Positions 33,216-42,536 are shown, counted from the stretch's first letter. The stretch: DNA of 64,000 bases from RGIG5612 sp045627365 (GCA_045627365.1 JAZQNN010000031.1:1-64000), one strand, 5' to 3'. Made by a program: numbers and translations. The notes: generated by a model from the sequence alone, not told the origin.

Positions 33216-34067
33216 ATGGCAGAGATCATCAAAGGAGCAGCCGTTGCTGCAGCCCTTAAAGAGCAAATGAAAAATGACATCGCAGCCGCAGGAATTACCC
33301 CTGTTTTAGGCATCGTGCGCGTAGGTGCCAAGGGGAGCGACCTGGCGTATGAACGCGGCGTAAGGAAAACATGCGAGAGCGTCGGGATCGATATAAAATT
33401 GCTGGAGCTTCCGGAAGATGTGACCCAAGCGGAGCTTGAAAAGGAATTTGCCGCCTTCAACTTAGATCCGTCTGTTCACGGAATACTTCTCTTCAGGCCG
33501 CTTCCTTCAGGACTTGACGAGACTCCTCTGCTTCAGATGATAGACCCGGAGAAGGATATGGACTGCATGAGCCCTGCCAACTGGGCAAAGCTTGCCATGG
33601 GCGATGAGAGCGGATATTTCCCATGCACAGCCGAAGCTGTCATAAAGATCTGCGAATTCGCCGGAGTTGAATTCAATGGTGCCAATGCCGTTGTTCTCGG
33701 AAGAAGCCAGGTTATCGGAAAGCCTCTCGGTCTTATGCTTCTTGCCCGTCACGCCTCTGTTTCATGGTGCCATTCCAGGACCCGCGATATTCCGTCAAGA
33801 TGCATCGATGCGGACATTCTGATCTCCGCATGCGGAGTTCCTAAGCTTGTCGGCGCTGACATTGCCAAAGGCGTAGCTTCCGGATGCACTGCGATCGATG
33901 TCGGAATGAATTTTGTCGACGGTCAGATGTGCGGTGACTTCGCCTTTGATGAGGTCGAACCTTACGTTGCCGGGATCACTCCTGTCCCGGGCGGCGTCGG
34001 TGCTGTGACCAATACCATCATGGCAACACACGTTGTCCGCGCGGCGCTGAAAGCAGCCGGGAAATGA
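33216..34067 (+). CDS. folD: Bifunctional methylene-THF dehydrogenase/cyclohydrolase
   Basis: 283 residues from the ATG at 33216 (GAGGT about 8 bases upstream); the longer frame starts inside the promoter. Seen: SDLAYERGVRKTCESVGI (substrate region, with Tyr followed by Arg-Gly), GILLFRPLPSG, DPEKDMDCMSP, VVLGRSQVIGKPLGLMLL (NADP site), and ITPVPGGVGAVTNTIM. The family usually has the catalytic Lys in a YVxxKxK segment. Here the matching part reads YERGVRKT, so the exact residue should be checked by alignment. It supplies 10-formyl-THF for purine synthesis. Confidence 0.9.
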   Translation: MAEIIKGAAVAAALKEQMKNDIAAAGITPVLGIVRVGAKGSDLAYERGVRKTCESVGIDIKLLELPEDVTQAELEKEFAAFNLDPSVHGILLFRPLPSGLDETPLLQMIDPEKDMDCMSPANWAKLAMGDESGYFPCTAEAVIKICEFAGVEFNGANAVVLGRSQVIGKPLGLMLLARHASVSWCHSRTRDIPSRCIDADILISACGVPKLVGADIAKGVASGCTAIDVGMNFVDGQMCGDFAFDEVEPYVAGITPVPGGVGAVTNTIMATHVVRAALKAAGK

Positions 34068-34106
34068 CCGGCCGGCGTGGTCACCGACTTTTCACAAATC
34101 GTTTTG

Positions 34107-34135
34107 TTTACTTTTTTTCTTATTTATAGTAAAAT
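34107..34135 (+). promoter_or_regulatory. Promoter upstream of phosphodiester glycosidase-like gene
   Basis: TTTACT (34107-34112), 17 bases, TAAAAT (34130-34135) in a T/A-rich stretch. The leader is about 45 bases with AGGAG before the ATG. Consensus match only. Confidence 0.45.
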
Positions 34136-34189
34136 GCCTTTGCCTATGTTTTTAGGTTTAAAATTTGATTATTTTTTAGGAGATTTTTC

Positions 34190-35227
34190 ATGAAAGCTCT
34201 CAAGTATATAGGTAGATTTTTCCTTACCTTACTTATCACTCTTGTTTTCGTGGCGTTGGCATGCCTTGCCGTTATCTACATCATGGAGAAGGGCCCATCC
34301 GAATCAGCCAAGGTGCTCTTTGTCCGTTCGCTTAACGAGACCAGCCGTATCGGCTGGATCAGCAAGATCTTCCTTTCAGAGGAGGAGGTCGAGGATATCC
34401 TTCACCAGACAGAACTGGTTGTTCTTGAAGAAGGTGAGAAGTCTGATACTTCCCTCATTGAGATTCCAAGTGAAGAAGAAATTTCCAAAGACATCGAGCT
34501 CATCGATATCAGCGGCGGTTCTTACAAGGGCAAGCTTATGATCGTTCATGATCCGTCGCGTGTTTTCGTTGGCACGGTACCAACGTTCGGAACCGGCATC
34601 GGTGAGACGGTTCTGGAGATGGTTCAGCGTTATAACAACTCCGGCTACAATATTATCGGCGGAATCAACGGCGGTGACTTTATCGATGAAGGTGAAGCTG
34701 TTAAAGACACATCGTGGCCGCTTGGCGCGGTTTATTCTGAAGGCACGGTCGTTCAGGCTGAGTATGGAGCTGATCATTCATACTATCTTGCAGGATTCAC
34801 AGAGGACAACATATTCGTAATGGGTAATATTACTTTGCATGAGGCGGATGAACTGGGAATTCGTGATGCGATATATTGTAAACACGATACCGGTCCTTTC
34901 CTCGTTAAAGACGGACAGGTGCTTCTTGACGAGATGCCTAACTCAGCAACTTACGGCGGCGGCAAGAACCCGCGTACCGCTATCGGTCAGACCAAGGACG
35001 GCTCAGTTCTTCTTCTGGTTGTCGATGGTCGCCAGGCCAACTCCTTAGGAGCTACGTTCAAAGATTTGGCTTACATAATGCTTGAATACGGTGCTGTTAA
35101 CGCAGCTGCTATGGACGGCGGCACATCAACACAGATGATCTACGAGAATGAGATCCTTAATTCCCCATACTCGCCTTTAGGTCCCCGTATGTGCCCGACA
35201 GCATGGCTGGTTAAAGGTATTGACTAA
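34190..35227 (+). CDS. Membrane-anchored phosphodiester glycosidase family (NAGPA) protein
   Basis: 345 residues. An N-terminal transmembrane anchor (FFLTLLITLVFVALACLAVIYIM) precedes an extracellular NAGPA-type domain from about residue 105. Motifs: GGINGGDFIDEG, WPLGAVYSEG, GGGKNPRTAIGQTKDGSVLLLVVDGR and NAAAMDGGTSTQM. Bacterial members are linked to surface polysaccharide or GlcNAc-phosphodiester chemistry and to spore-coat or exopolysaccharide proteins. The substrate here is unknown. AGGAG precedes the ATG. It is followed after 30 bases by the Ser-rich membrane protein, and a terminator closes the pair, so the two may act together at the cell surface. Confidence 0.85.
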   Translation: MKALKYIGRFFLTLLITLVFVALACLAVIYIMEKGPSESAKVLFVRSLNETSRIGWISKIFLSEEEVEDILHQTELVVLEEGEKSDTSLIEIPSEEEISKDIELIDISGGSYKGKLMIVHDPSRVFVGTVPTFGTGIGETVLEMVQRYNNSGYNIIGGINGGDFIDEGEAVKDTSWPLGAVYSEGTVVQAEYGADHSYYLAGFTEDNIFVMGNITLHEADELGIRDAIYCKHDTGPFLVKDGQVLLDEMPNSATYGGGKNPRTAIGQTKDGSVLLLVVDGRQANSLGATFKDLAYIMLEYGAVNAAAMDGGTSTQMIYENEILNSPYSPLGPRMCPTAWLVKGID

Positions 35228-35257
35228 TTACTTGAAACTGATAAAAGGACTATGACT

Positions 35258-36832
35258 ATGGAAAACGAAACCAAAAGACCAAAAGTTCAAAATATGAATG
35301 ACTTTGTGAAGGATCTTCAGGGATCTTCTTCGCAGCCTGTTTCTTCACAGAGAACCTCAACAGTAAGACAGACCTCTCAGGTTACGTCCGCTTCCGCAAG
35401 CAGAACTCCTGTTAGAAGCACTTCTTCTGTTTCACAGACAACGAGAAGTTCAGCTTCAGCTTCTGCAAGGCCTACCGCCAGCTCACTTACAAGGTCGCAG
35501 ACCGGCACAGCAAGATCAGCTTCTGCATCCCCGGCATCAAGAGTTCCGTCCTCCGCACGGACTTCTTCATACAGTTCTGCATCTGCTCAGTCAGGCAGGC
35601 CGAGAACTACACAGAGCTCATCTTCTTCAAGACCTTCATCAAGCCGCTCTACCGGCAGTATGAACTACTCTGATTACAGGGATGAGCGCCGTGCACAGGT
35701 TGCTGCACAGACCAGATCCAACAAGAAGAAAAAGAAGAAGGAAGGCCGCGGCTTCAAGATATTCCTCGGCGTATACTGCATTTTCCTTGCTGCTTTAGTT
35801 GTTGTCCTGTGTATAGTTCTCACATCCTACCTCAAGGAATATGAGCGCACTCAGCCGAACCATATAGCAGCCAATGTTGTTGAGCAGTATGCATCAACAG
35901 ATAAGCTCACAACATTCCTTAAGAAATACACCAACACGGATTCAAGCTTCTTTGAGGATCCTGACAGTCTCCTGGCTCTTTACACAGAGAAGGTCAAGGG
36001 CGCAAATGTAGCATACAAGGAGAACAGCGAATACCGTGCCGACGCTCCTTCATATGATATTGTCGCTGACAACTATCTTGTCGGCAAGATAGGCCTTGAA
36101 TGCTCCGGCACAGGCGCATTCAACCTCAAGAAGTGGCGTCTTGCTTCTGTTGATATTGCTCCATACATCCCTGAGACAAGCTCGATCACAATACTTGTTC
36201 CGGAGAATGCCAAGGTTACCGTCAATGACAAAGAAGTCTCATCCGACTTCATCACTTCGACAGATATACCGGATACTCTGGCAGTTGCTTCAAAATATGT
36301 TGACGGCCTGCCGAGCCTTGTTACTTACACCGTATCAGGTCTTGCCAAAGAGCCTGTCGTTAAGGCTGTCGATGATGCCGGTTCCGAGATGAACTTCACC
36401 GTATCAGAGAGCAATTATGTTGCAGTCAGCGAGCCATCTCAGGCATTTATCGATGAAGTTGAGCCAATGGTAATCAGGGGCATCGAGAACTGGGCAACAT
36501 ATTTCATTTATAATAGTTTCAACCTTGATGCTTACATCCTGAAAGGAACCGACCTTTACGGAAGCATCTTCGGTGATGAGAATTACGACAGGATTGACCC
36601 ATGGCTTTATATGTGGGAAGATATTAAGTACTACGAATTTGCCGAAAAATGGGCCGGCAACTATATCAGATACAACGATAAATGCTTCGCTGTCGATGTT
36701 AAGTACAAGCTGGATATGACTTTCACCAAACCTGGCGAATCTGATGATGATCAGAAGCTTGATGCGACCTGGATCTGGATCTGGGACGATGCAGCAGGCG
36801 AATGGTTCATCTGCGATCAGATCTATCACTAG
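35258..36832 (+). CDS. Ser-rich single-pass membrane protein, function unknown
   Basis: 524 residues from the second ATG (35258), which has AAAGGA 8 bases upstream; the first ATG is too close to the site. Not recognised as a known family. Residues about 22-135 are a low-complexity Ser/Ala/Thr/Arg segment, probably disordered and cytoplasmic. A Lys cluster (six consecutive Lys at about 156-161) follows, then one transmembrane helix (IFLGVYCIFLAALVVVLCIVL, about 168-189). About 330 extracellular residues contain an Ig-like-looking segment (ITILVPENAKVTVNDKEV) and end in a WIWIWDDAAGEWFICDQIYH region. The acidic, aromatic-rich C-terminal domain could be a binding domain. Paired with the NAGPA gene. 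Confidence 0.8.
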   Translation: MENETKRPKVQNMNDFVKDLQGSSSQPVSSQRTSTVRQTSQVTSASASRTPVRSTSSVSQTTRSSASASARPTASSLTRSQTGTARSASASPASRVPSSARTSSYSSASAQSGRPRTTQSSSSSRPSSSRSTGSMNYSDYRDERRAQVAAQTRSNKKKKKKEGRGFKIFLGVYCIFLAALVVVLCIVLTSYLKEYERTQPNHIAANVVEQYASTDKLTTFLKKYTNTDSSFFEDPDSLLALYTEKVKGANVAYKENSEYRADAPSYDIVADNYLVGKIGLECSGTGAFNLKKWRLASVDIAPYIPETSSITILVPENAKVTVNDKEVSSDFITSTDIPDTLAVASKYVDGLPSLVTYTVSGLAKEPVVKAVDDAGSEMNFTVSESNYVAVSEPSQAFIDEVEPMVIRGIENWATYFIYNSFNLDAYILKGTDLYGSIFGDENYDRIDPWLYMWEDIKYYEFAEKWAGNYIRYNDKCFAVDVKYKLDMTFTKPGESDDDQKLDATWIWIWDDAAGEWFICDQIYH

Positions 36833-36874
36833 GATTCTTGATTATTTGAATTTAAAGAAATAATTTATAAAAAC

Positions 36875-36909
36875 GACCTGTCGATTTTATTTCGGCAGGT
36901 CTTTTTTTT
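36875..36909 (+). terminator. Terminator after the Ser-rich membrane protein gene
   Basis: Stem GACCTG (36875-36880) with CAGGTC (36896-36901), extended by 3-4 further pairs including a G-U, followed by an 8-base T-run (36902-36909). Confidence 0.85.
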
Positions 36910-36960
36910 AATTGCCTAGGGCCTACAGGCGGATCTTTCCGCACAATTTTTGAAAGATTT

Positions 36961-37599
36961 TTACACTCTCATGTTGAGTGCTTCCTTTACCTCATAGATG
37001 ATGTTGTCTGCCTTCATACCATAGATGAAAAGCAGCTCATTGGCTTTGGCGTTATATGTTTCTGCCTCTTCCCTGTTCTTCATGCTCTTGGTGTTGATGA
37101 AGACATTAAGGCTTGCTGCCTGCATTGCCGCCTTACACAGTATCATTGCGCATCCCGCGTCGGAAATAGCCATTTTGGAGCCTTTTTCGGCGTATTTTAC
37201 TATCAAGTCCATGGCGTCTGCCAGACGCTCCATTATCTCAAGAGGAACGCTGCACGCGTCATACAGGCACTGCTCCATTACCTCATCCTTATGTGCCTGC
37301 TCTTCGGGCGTATCCTTAGGAAGGCGGTATGCAGCAGCTAAAGGTGCAAACATCTCGGCGTCCTTATCGACAAGTGCCATAAGCTGCGCCTCAAGTGCCT
37401 TTGCGCGCTCGTTAAGCACGATTATGTCGCCTTCAACGTCAGCATATTTCTTCTTGCCGACGGTGAGGCTTCCCACCATGTTGCCAAGCGCGATTCCGAC
37501 TGCTCCAACTAAAGCAGCAGCCCCTCCCCCTCCCGGGGTCGGAGCTGCTGATGCTAATTCTTCTATAAACTGATTACAAGTCTTGTCTGCGGTCTTCAT
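36961..37599 (-). CDS. fchA: Cyclodeaminase/methenyl-THF cyclohydrolase FchA
   Basis: 212 residues of the FTCD_C (formiminotransferase-cyclodeaminase C-terminal) family: N-terminal FIEELASAAPTPGGGGAAALVGAVGIALGNMV, then an all-helical body. Next to formate-THF ligase, the expected role is methenyl-THF cyclohydrolase (FchA), interconverting 10-formyl- and methenyl-THF. A cyclodeaminase role in histidine breakdown is less likely because no formiminotransferase or hut gene is seen. It starts 72 bases after fhs on the same strand. FolD in this window also carries cyclohydrolase activity. Confidence 0.9.
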   Translation of the reverse strand: MKTADKTCNQFIEELASAAPTPGGGGAAALVGAVGIALGNMVGSLTVGKKKYADVEGDIIVLNERAKALEAQLMALVDKDAEMFAPLAAAYRLPKDTPEEQAHKDEVMEQCLYDACSVPLEIMERLADAMDLIVKYAEKGSKMAISDAGCAMILCKAAMQAASLNVFINTKSMKNREEAETYNAKANELLFIYGMKADNIIYEVKEALNMRV

Positions 37600-37671
37600 A
37601 GTTAAACTCCTGATTCGGTGCCTCAGCGCCTTAAGTCAAATGATTTAACTAATTATACCAATTTAGATTAC

Positions 37672-39354
37672 TTAGAACAATCCTGAAATCTTGCCTGTTG
37701 AGTCAACGTCGATCTTCTCAGCTGCAGGGACCTTTGGAAGTCCCGGCATCTTCATGATCTCGCCGGTAAGACATACTACAAAGCCTGCGCCCGCGCTGAC
37801 TGTTGCCTGACGAACGGTGATCCTGAATCCGGTCGGACGTCCGAGTTTGGTCTGGTCATCAGTGAGTGAGTACTGGGTCTTAGCCATGCAGATAGGAAGC
37901 TTGCCATATCCGAGAGCTTCAAGCTCAGCGATCTCCTTCTCTGCCTTCGGAAGATAATCAACTCCGTCAGCACCATAAACCTTGGTTGCGATGTCGTTGA
38001 TCTTGGTCTTGATCGAATCATTTACATCATATGAGAAGGTGAAGTTGCTTGGCTGCTCGCACAGTCTGATTACTTCCTGAGCCAGCTCTATGCCGCCTGC
38101 GCCGCCTTTGCCCCAGACTTCTGAAAGACGAACGTTAACACCGAGTTCTGCGCATTTTCTGGTAACGAGTTCGATTTCAGCGTCTGTATCAGCTGTGAAT
38201 CTGTTGAGGGCAACAACTGCCGGAAGTCCGTAAACCTGAGTGATATTCTCAACATGCTTAAGAAGGTTCGGAAGGCCCTTCTCAAGAGCTTCGAGGTTCT
38301 CGTTTGCAAGTTCTGTCTTAGGAACTCCGCCATTGTATTTAAGAGCTTTGATAGTAGCAACGATGATAACTGCGTCCGGCTTAAGGCCTGCCATACGGCA
38401 CTTGATATCAAGGAACTTCTCCGCTCCGAGGTCTGCGCCGAAGCCTGCCTCAGTTACTACATAATCGCCGAAGTGCATTGCCATACGTGTTGCAATTACT
38501 GAGTTGCAGCCGTGAGCGATATTGGCAAACGGTCCGCCGTGAACGAATGCCGGTGTTCCCTCGAGGGTCTGAACCAGATTCGGCTTAAGAGCGTCCTTAA
38601 GGAGCGCGGTCATTGCGCCCTGAGCATTGATCTGACCAGCGGTAACAGGTTCGCCGCTTCTTGTGTAAGCTACTACTGTACGCGCAAATCTTTCTTTAAG
38701 ATCATCAAGATCTGAAGCCAGGCAGAATGAAGCCATGATCTCAGAAGCTACTGTAATATCAAATCCGTCCTCACGGGTGTATCCGTTAGCCTTGCCGCCC
38801 ATTCCGTCAACGATGTTACGGAGCTGTCTGTCGTTCATATCAACGCAGCGTCTCCAAACAACACGGCGAGGGTCGATGTCGAGTGCATTTCCCTGATAGA
38901 TGTGGTTATCTACCATTGCAGCAAGAAGGTTGTTGGCTGCTCCGATCGCATGGAAGTCACCTGTAAAATGAAGGTTGATGTCCTCCATCGGAACTACCTG
39001 AGCATATCCGCCGCCGGCTGCTCCGCCCTTAACGCCGAATACAGGTCCAAGTGACGGCTCACGAAGAGCGATCACAACGTTCTTGCCAAGCTGTGCAAGC
39101 GCATCGCCGACACCGACTGTTGTGGTAGTCTTGCCTTCTCCTGCAGGGGTCGGGTTAATGGCTGTACAGAGAATGAGTTTAGCCTTTTTGCCGTCTGCTC
39201 TCGGAGTATTCAGAAGGTTATAGTCGATCTTAGCCTTATACTTTCCGTAGTACTCGAGGTCATCCTCGGTAAGGCCTAATTTCGCCGCAACCTCTTTGAT
39301 GTGAAGCGGTGTTGTTTCCTGCGCGATTTCAATATCTGATTTAAACTGTGCCAT
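37672..39354 (-). CDS. fhs: Formate-tetrahydrofolate ligase
   Basis: 560 residues, full length. The P-loop-like TPAGEGKTTTTVG is at residues 69-81. Other signatures: REPSLGPVFGVKGGAAGGGYAQVVPMEDINLHFTGDFHAI and PFANIAHGCNSV. It makes 10-formyl-THF from formate, ATP and THF. The protein is typical of acetogens and purine-fermenting or formate-using Clostridia, but it also occurs in non-acetogens, so no Wood-Ljungdahl pathway is implied. GGGGAGG precedes the ATG. Confidence 0.97.
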   Translation of the reverse strand: MAQFKSDIEIAQETTPLHIKEVAAKLGLTEDDLEYYGKYKAKIDYNLLNTPRADGKKAKLILCTAINPTPAGEGKTTTTVGVGDALAQLGKNVVIALREPSLGPVFGVKGGAAGGGYAQVVPMEDINLHFTGDFHAIGAANNLLAAMVDNHIYQGNALDIDPRRVVWRRCVDMNDRQLRNIVDGMGGKANGYTREDGFDITVASEIMASFCLASDLDDLKERFARTVVAYTRSGEPVTAGQINAQGAMTALLKDALKPNLVQTLEGTPAFVHGGPFANIAHGCNSVIATRMAMHFGDYVVTEAGFGADLGAEKFLDIKCRMAGLKPDAVIIVATIKALKYNGGVPKTELANENLEALEKGLPNLLKHVENITQVYGLPAVVALNRFTADTDAEIELVTRKCAELGVNVRLSEVWGKGGAGGIELAQEVIRLCEQPSNFTFSYDVNDSIKTKINDIATKVYGADGVDYLPKAEKEIAELEALGYGKLPICMAKTQYSLTDDQTKLGRPTGFRITVRQATVSAGAGFVVCLTGEIMKMPGLPKVPAAEKIDVDSTGKISGLF

Positions 39355-39404
39355 TTTCCCCTCCCCGGAATATATATAGTGGTTTTTATTTCAAAGATAT
39401 ACAA

Positions 39405-39413
39405 ATTATAGCA
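39405..39413 (-). promoter_or_regulatory. Extended -10 promoter of fhs-fchA
   Basis: Minus strand TGC-TATAAT: perfect -10 at 39405-39410 with the extended TGn motif at 39411-39413. No good -35 at normal spacing, which fits an extended -10 promoter. The leader is about 45 bases. Confidence 0.55.
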
Positions 39414-39490
39414 TAGTCATGGACAAATAATACTGTCATTTTCCGAAAAAGATTTGCCTTAACCCGGCCTTTCTTTCGGTATTATTCTAC

Positions 39491-39521
39491 AAAAAAGGAC
39501 CATGATGATTCATCATGGTCC
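39491..39521 (-). terminator. Terminator after folC
   Basis: Perfect 12-base inverted repeat (39497-39508 and 39510-39521, arm GGACCATGATGA), followed on the minus strand by a 6-base T-run (39491-39496). It ends the fba-trmO-folC unit 5 bases after the folC stop. Confidence 0.85.
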
Positions 39522-39526
39522 GTATC

Positions 39527-40798
39527 TTATCTTCTTGTTGCTACAGCGGTCTTGATATCGCCGATCATATAGAGTGAGCCCAGTCCGCAGATGACATTGC
39601 CGTGGCCTGCCTTTACAAAAGCTGCATCTATCGCTTCCTCAATGCTTTCGTACGCCTCGGCCTTTACGCCCTTCTTGTTGACGATCGCCGCAAGATCCTT
39701 GGCAGAAAGAGCTCTCGGGTTAGCCGGTGTAACTGCCAGAAGCTCCTTAGCGACCGGCAAAACCATATCCAGCATATTCAGATAATCCTTGTCCGCCATT
39801 ACGCCGAAAATCAGGATCACTTTCTCGTCCTTGAACAACGTTTTGATCGATGATACCGCAGCTTCCATCCCGTGCGGATTGTGCGCTCCGTCAACGATGA
39901 AAATCGGGTCGTAGCTGATGATCTCGAATCTTCCCGGCCACTTGACCTTCTCGATTCCTCTGATGACAGCGCCCTCGGAGATCTTCCAGCCGCGTTCTCT
40001 GAGTGCCTCGACCACCTTGATAACGACCGCGATATTCTTGAGCTGATATTCACCCACAAGCGGCATTGCCATATCTCCCATGCCCTCATAGCTGAAAAGC
40101 TGTCTGTCGATGCTTACGCCTCCGGCTTTGACCTTGTCAGGCTCTGAGATGTAGAGCTTTGCACCGACCTCGCGGCTTCTTTCCGCAATCACCTGGGTGA
40201 TGTTGTCAGCCTGCTTGTAAAGAACGACCGAACATCCTTCCTTGATTATCTTGGATTTGGTCTCGGCTATCTTCTCGACGGTATCTCCCAAATATTCGGT
40301 GTGGTCAAGTCCTATTGCGGTTATTACCGCAACCTCGGGTGAGTCGATAACATTAGTCGAATCAAGTTCACCGCCGAGTCCCACCTCGAAAACTACTATA
40401 TCAACGGCATGCTTCTTGTAGTAAAGAAGCGAAAGCGCCGTATTAAGCTCAAATTCAGTCGGCTTGTCTTCCATCATATCGACGTAAGGACGAACATACT
40501 CAACAAGCTCGCACAGCTCGTCGTCCGGGATGTTCTTGTTGTTGATCTGCATCCTTTCGTTATAGGTCTCGATATAAGGAGACGTGAACAGGCCTACGTT
40601 GTAGCCTGCCTCAACCAGAATAGATGACAAAAAAGCACAGGTGGAGCCTTTGCCGTTGGTTCCGCCTATGTGTATGAATTTCATGCCCTTCTGCGGATTG
40701 CCCAGAAGTTCCATCAGGCAGCTGATTCGCTCAAGCCCCGGTTTGGTCCATGCTTTATTTATGTTATGGATATAATCCAGAGTTTCCGCGTAATTCAT
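39527..40798 (-). CDS. folC: Folylpolyglutamate synthase/dihydrofolate synthase
   Basis: 423 residues of the Mur-ligase-like FolC family. Seen: ATP P-loop HIGGTNGKGSTCAF (about 43-56), FTSPYIETYNERMQING-like segment (FTSPYIETYNERMQI), VFEVGLGGELDSTNVI, DHTEYLGDT, and the second-domain IVDGAHNPHGMEAA. It adds glutamates to folates. Its ATG follows the trmO stop without a gap (TAAATG). Confidence 0.95.
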   Translation of the reverse strand: MNYAETLDYIHNINKAWTKPGLERISCLMELLGNPQKGMKFIHIGGTNGKGSTCAFLSSILVEAGYNVGLFTSPYIETYNERMQINNKNIPDDELCELVEYVRPYVDMMEDKPTEFELNTALSLLYYKKHAVDIVVFEVGLGGELDSTNVIDSPEVAVITAIGLDHTEYLGDTVEKIAETKSKIIKEGCSVVLYKQADNITQVIAERSREVGAKLYISEPDKVKAGGVSIDRQLFSYEGMGDMAMPLVGEYQLKNIAVVIKVVEALRERGWKISEGAVIRGIEKVKWPGRFEIISYDPIFIVDGAHNPHGMEAAVSSIKTLFKDEKVILIFGVMADKDYLNMLDMVLPVAKELLAVTPANPRALSAKDLAAIVNKKGVKAEAYESIEEAIDAAFVKAGHGNVICGLGSLYMIGDIKTAVATRR

Positions 40799-41521
40799 TT
40801 ATTTCACCTTCTTTAAATCCTCATCGGCTTTGGTGACATCGCATACCTTTATGCACTCGTCATCTGCCGTAAAACGGATATCATATCCGGCATAATTAAG
40901 TCCGTATATGTATCCAGGCTCTTTATTATACGCCGCGCGCGGGTCCTGTTCAAGGAGCATTCTCGCAGCATTTCTGTGCTCTGCAGGAAGTATGTTAAGA
41001 AGCTCCTCAGGGAAATCGACCGTAATCTGGTCCCTGCTGTGATTTTGCCCGAAATTGGCCGTGGCCTCGGGGAAACTGTCCGTGTACGGCATATAAGGCT
41101 TTATGTCATATATCGGAGTGCCGTCCAGCATATCAACGCCCGACACCGTAATAACGGGGCCGAGCTTCTCGTCGATGGTTATTCCGACTAGTTTTACGCA
41201 GGAAAGACCCAGAGAGTTGGGTCTGTACGGAGCTCTTGTGGCAAAAACGCCTTTCTTGACCTTGCCGCCGAGCCTGGGCGGGTGAACGGTCAGCGCTTCT
41301 CTCTCCCTGAAAGCTTCAGAGAATCCCCACACCAGCCAGATGTGGGAATTCTCCTCTAATCCTTTGATAGCGTCCGGATTGCGGTATTCTGCTTCGAAAA
41401 CGATCTGTCCTTCGGCGCCCGGCACAAGCATGCTCTGCCTCGGTATTCCGAACTTCTCGGCAAATCCGGTACGTATGTGAGCAACCGGCTTTATTAATCT
41501 TTCATCAGGCAAGCTGCTCAA
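40799..41521 (-). CDS. trmO: tRNA (N6-threonylcarbamoyl-A37)-N6-methyltransferase TrmO
   Basis: 240 residues. It starts at TTG, supported by AAGGAG 7 bases upstream and by the standard N-terminus (IKPVAHIRTGFAEKFGIPRQSML). The TsaA/VirR-like beta-barrel motifs are seen: HIWLVWGFSE, VHPPRLGGK, GVFATRAPYRPNSLGLSCVKLVGI and YDIKPYMPYTDSFPEA. A C-terminal TrmO_C-like segment holds DPRAAY and YGLNYAGYDIRF. TrmO methylates t6A37 in some tRNAs with SAM. It lies between fba and folC with no apparent functional tie. Confidence 0.92.
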   Translation of the reverse strand: MSSLPDERLIKPVAHIRTGFAEKFGIPRQSMLVPGAEGQIVFEAEYRNPDAIKGLEENSHIWLVWGFSEAFREREALTVHPPRLGGKVKKGVFATRAPYRPNSLGLSCVKLVGITIDEKLGPVITVSGVDMLDGTPIYDIKPYMPYTDSFPEATANFGQNHSRDQITVDFPEELLNILPAEHRNAARMLLEQDPRAAYNKEPGYIYGLNYAGYDIRFTADDECIKVCDVTKADEDLKKVK

Positions 41522-41532
41522 ATCCGCTCTCC

Positions 41533-42471
41533 TTAGAAAGCCTTGTGATCGCAGCCGAGAACGTTAACGAGCTTATGAGCAACGAGTTCCTTGATGGCTG
41601 CCCTTGCAGGCTTAAGATATTCTCTCGGGTCGAACTTATCCGGATGTTCGAACATGAACTCACGGATAGTAGCGGTCATTGCAAGACGAAGATCTGAGTC
41701 GATATTGATCTTGCATACTGAAAGAGCTGCTGCCTGGCGAAGCTGATCCTCAGGAACGCCGATAGCGCCCGGCATATTTCCGCCGAATTTGTTGATCTTC
41801 TCAACAAGATACTGCGGAACGCTTGATGAGCCGTGAAGAACGATCGGGAACATCGGAAGGCGCTTGGAAACTTCCTCAAGAACGTCGAATCTTAACTGTG
41901 GCTTTGTGCCCGGCTTGAACTTGTATGCGCCATGGCTGGTTCCGATAGCGATAGCGAGTGAGTCGCAGCCCGTTCTGGTAACGAACTCTTCAACCTCTTC
42001 AGGATGTGTGTATGATGAATCCTCAGCAGATACCTTGACTTCATCCTCGATGCCGGCAAGTGTGCCAAGCTCAGCCTCAACAACTACTCCTCTGTCATGA
42101 GCATACTCAACTACCTGTCTGGTAATTGCGATATTCTCTTCGAAAGGCTTGCTTGAAGCGTCGATCATAACCGATGTGAATCCGCCGTCGATGCAGCTCT
42201 TGCATGTCTCAAAGCTGTCGCCGTGATCAAGATGCAGGCAGATCGGAAGACCGGTCTCGATAACCGCTGCTTCAACGAGTTTCATAAGGTAAGTGTGGTT
42301 AGCGTATGCACGTGCGCCCTTAGATACCTGCAGGATCAAAGGAGCCTCAAGGTCCCTGGCTGCCTCGGTGATACCCTGAACGATTTCCATGTTATTAACG
42401 TTGAACGCGCCGATAGCATAGCCACCGTTGTAGGCCTTCTTAAACATTTCTTCAGATGTAACTAATGGCAT
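41533..42471 (-). CDS. fba: Class II fructose-bisphosphate aldolase
   Basis: 312 residues, zinc-dependent class II aldolase. Signatures: GAFNVNNMEIVQGITEAA, LHLDHGDSFETCKSCIDGGFTSVMIDAS (metal His and Asp), VEAELGTLAGIEDEV, AIAIGTSHGAYKF and VLHGSSSVPQ. AAGGAGG lies 7 bases before the ATG. It is divergent from the PPi-phosphofructokinase gene, so consecutive glycolytic steps face away from one shared 259-base control region. Confidence 0.96.
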   Translation of the reverse strand: MPLVTSEEMFKKAYNGGYAIGAFNVNNMEIVQGITEAARDLEAPLILQVSKGARAYANHTYLMKLVEAAVIETGLPICLHLDHGDSFETCKSCIDGGFTSVMIDASSKPFEENIAITRQVVEYAHDRGVVVEAELGTLAGIEDEVKVSAEDSSYTHPEEVEEFVTRTGCDSLAIAIGTSHGAYKFKPGTKPQLRFDVLEEVSKRLPMFPIVLHGSSSVPQYLVEKINKFGGNMPGAIGVPEDQLRQAAALSVCKINIDSDLRLAMTATIREFMFEHPDKFDPREYLKPARAAIKELVAHKLVNVLGCDHKAF

Positions 42472-42536
42472 AATATGGCCTCCTTAATGTAATTAATTTC
42501 ACTTCCTGTATATAATATCATAAATACATAAATTGG

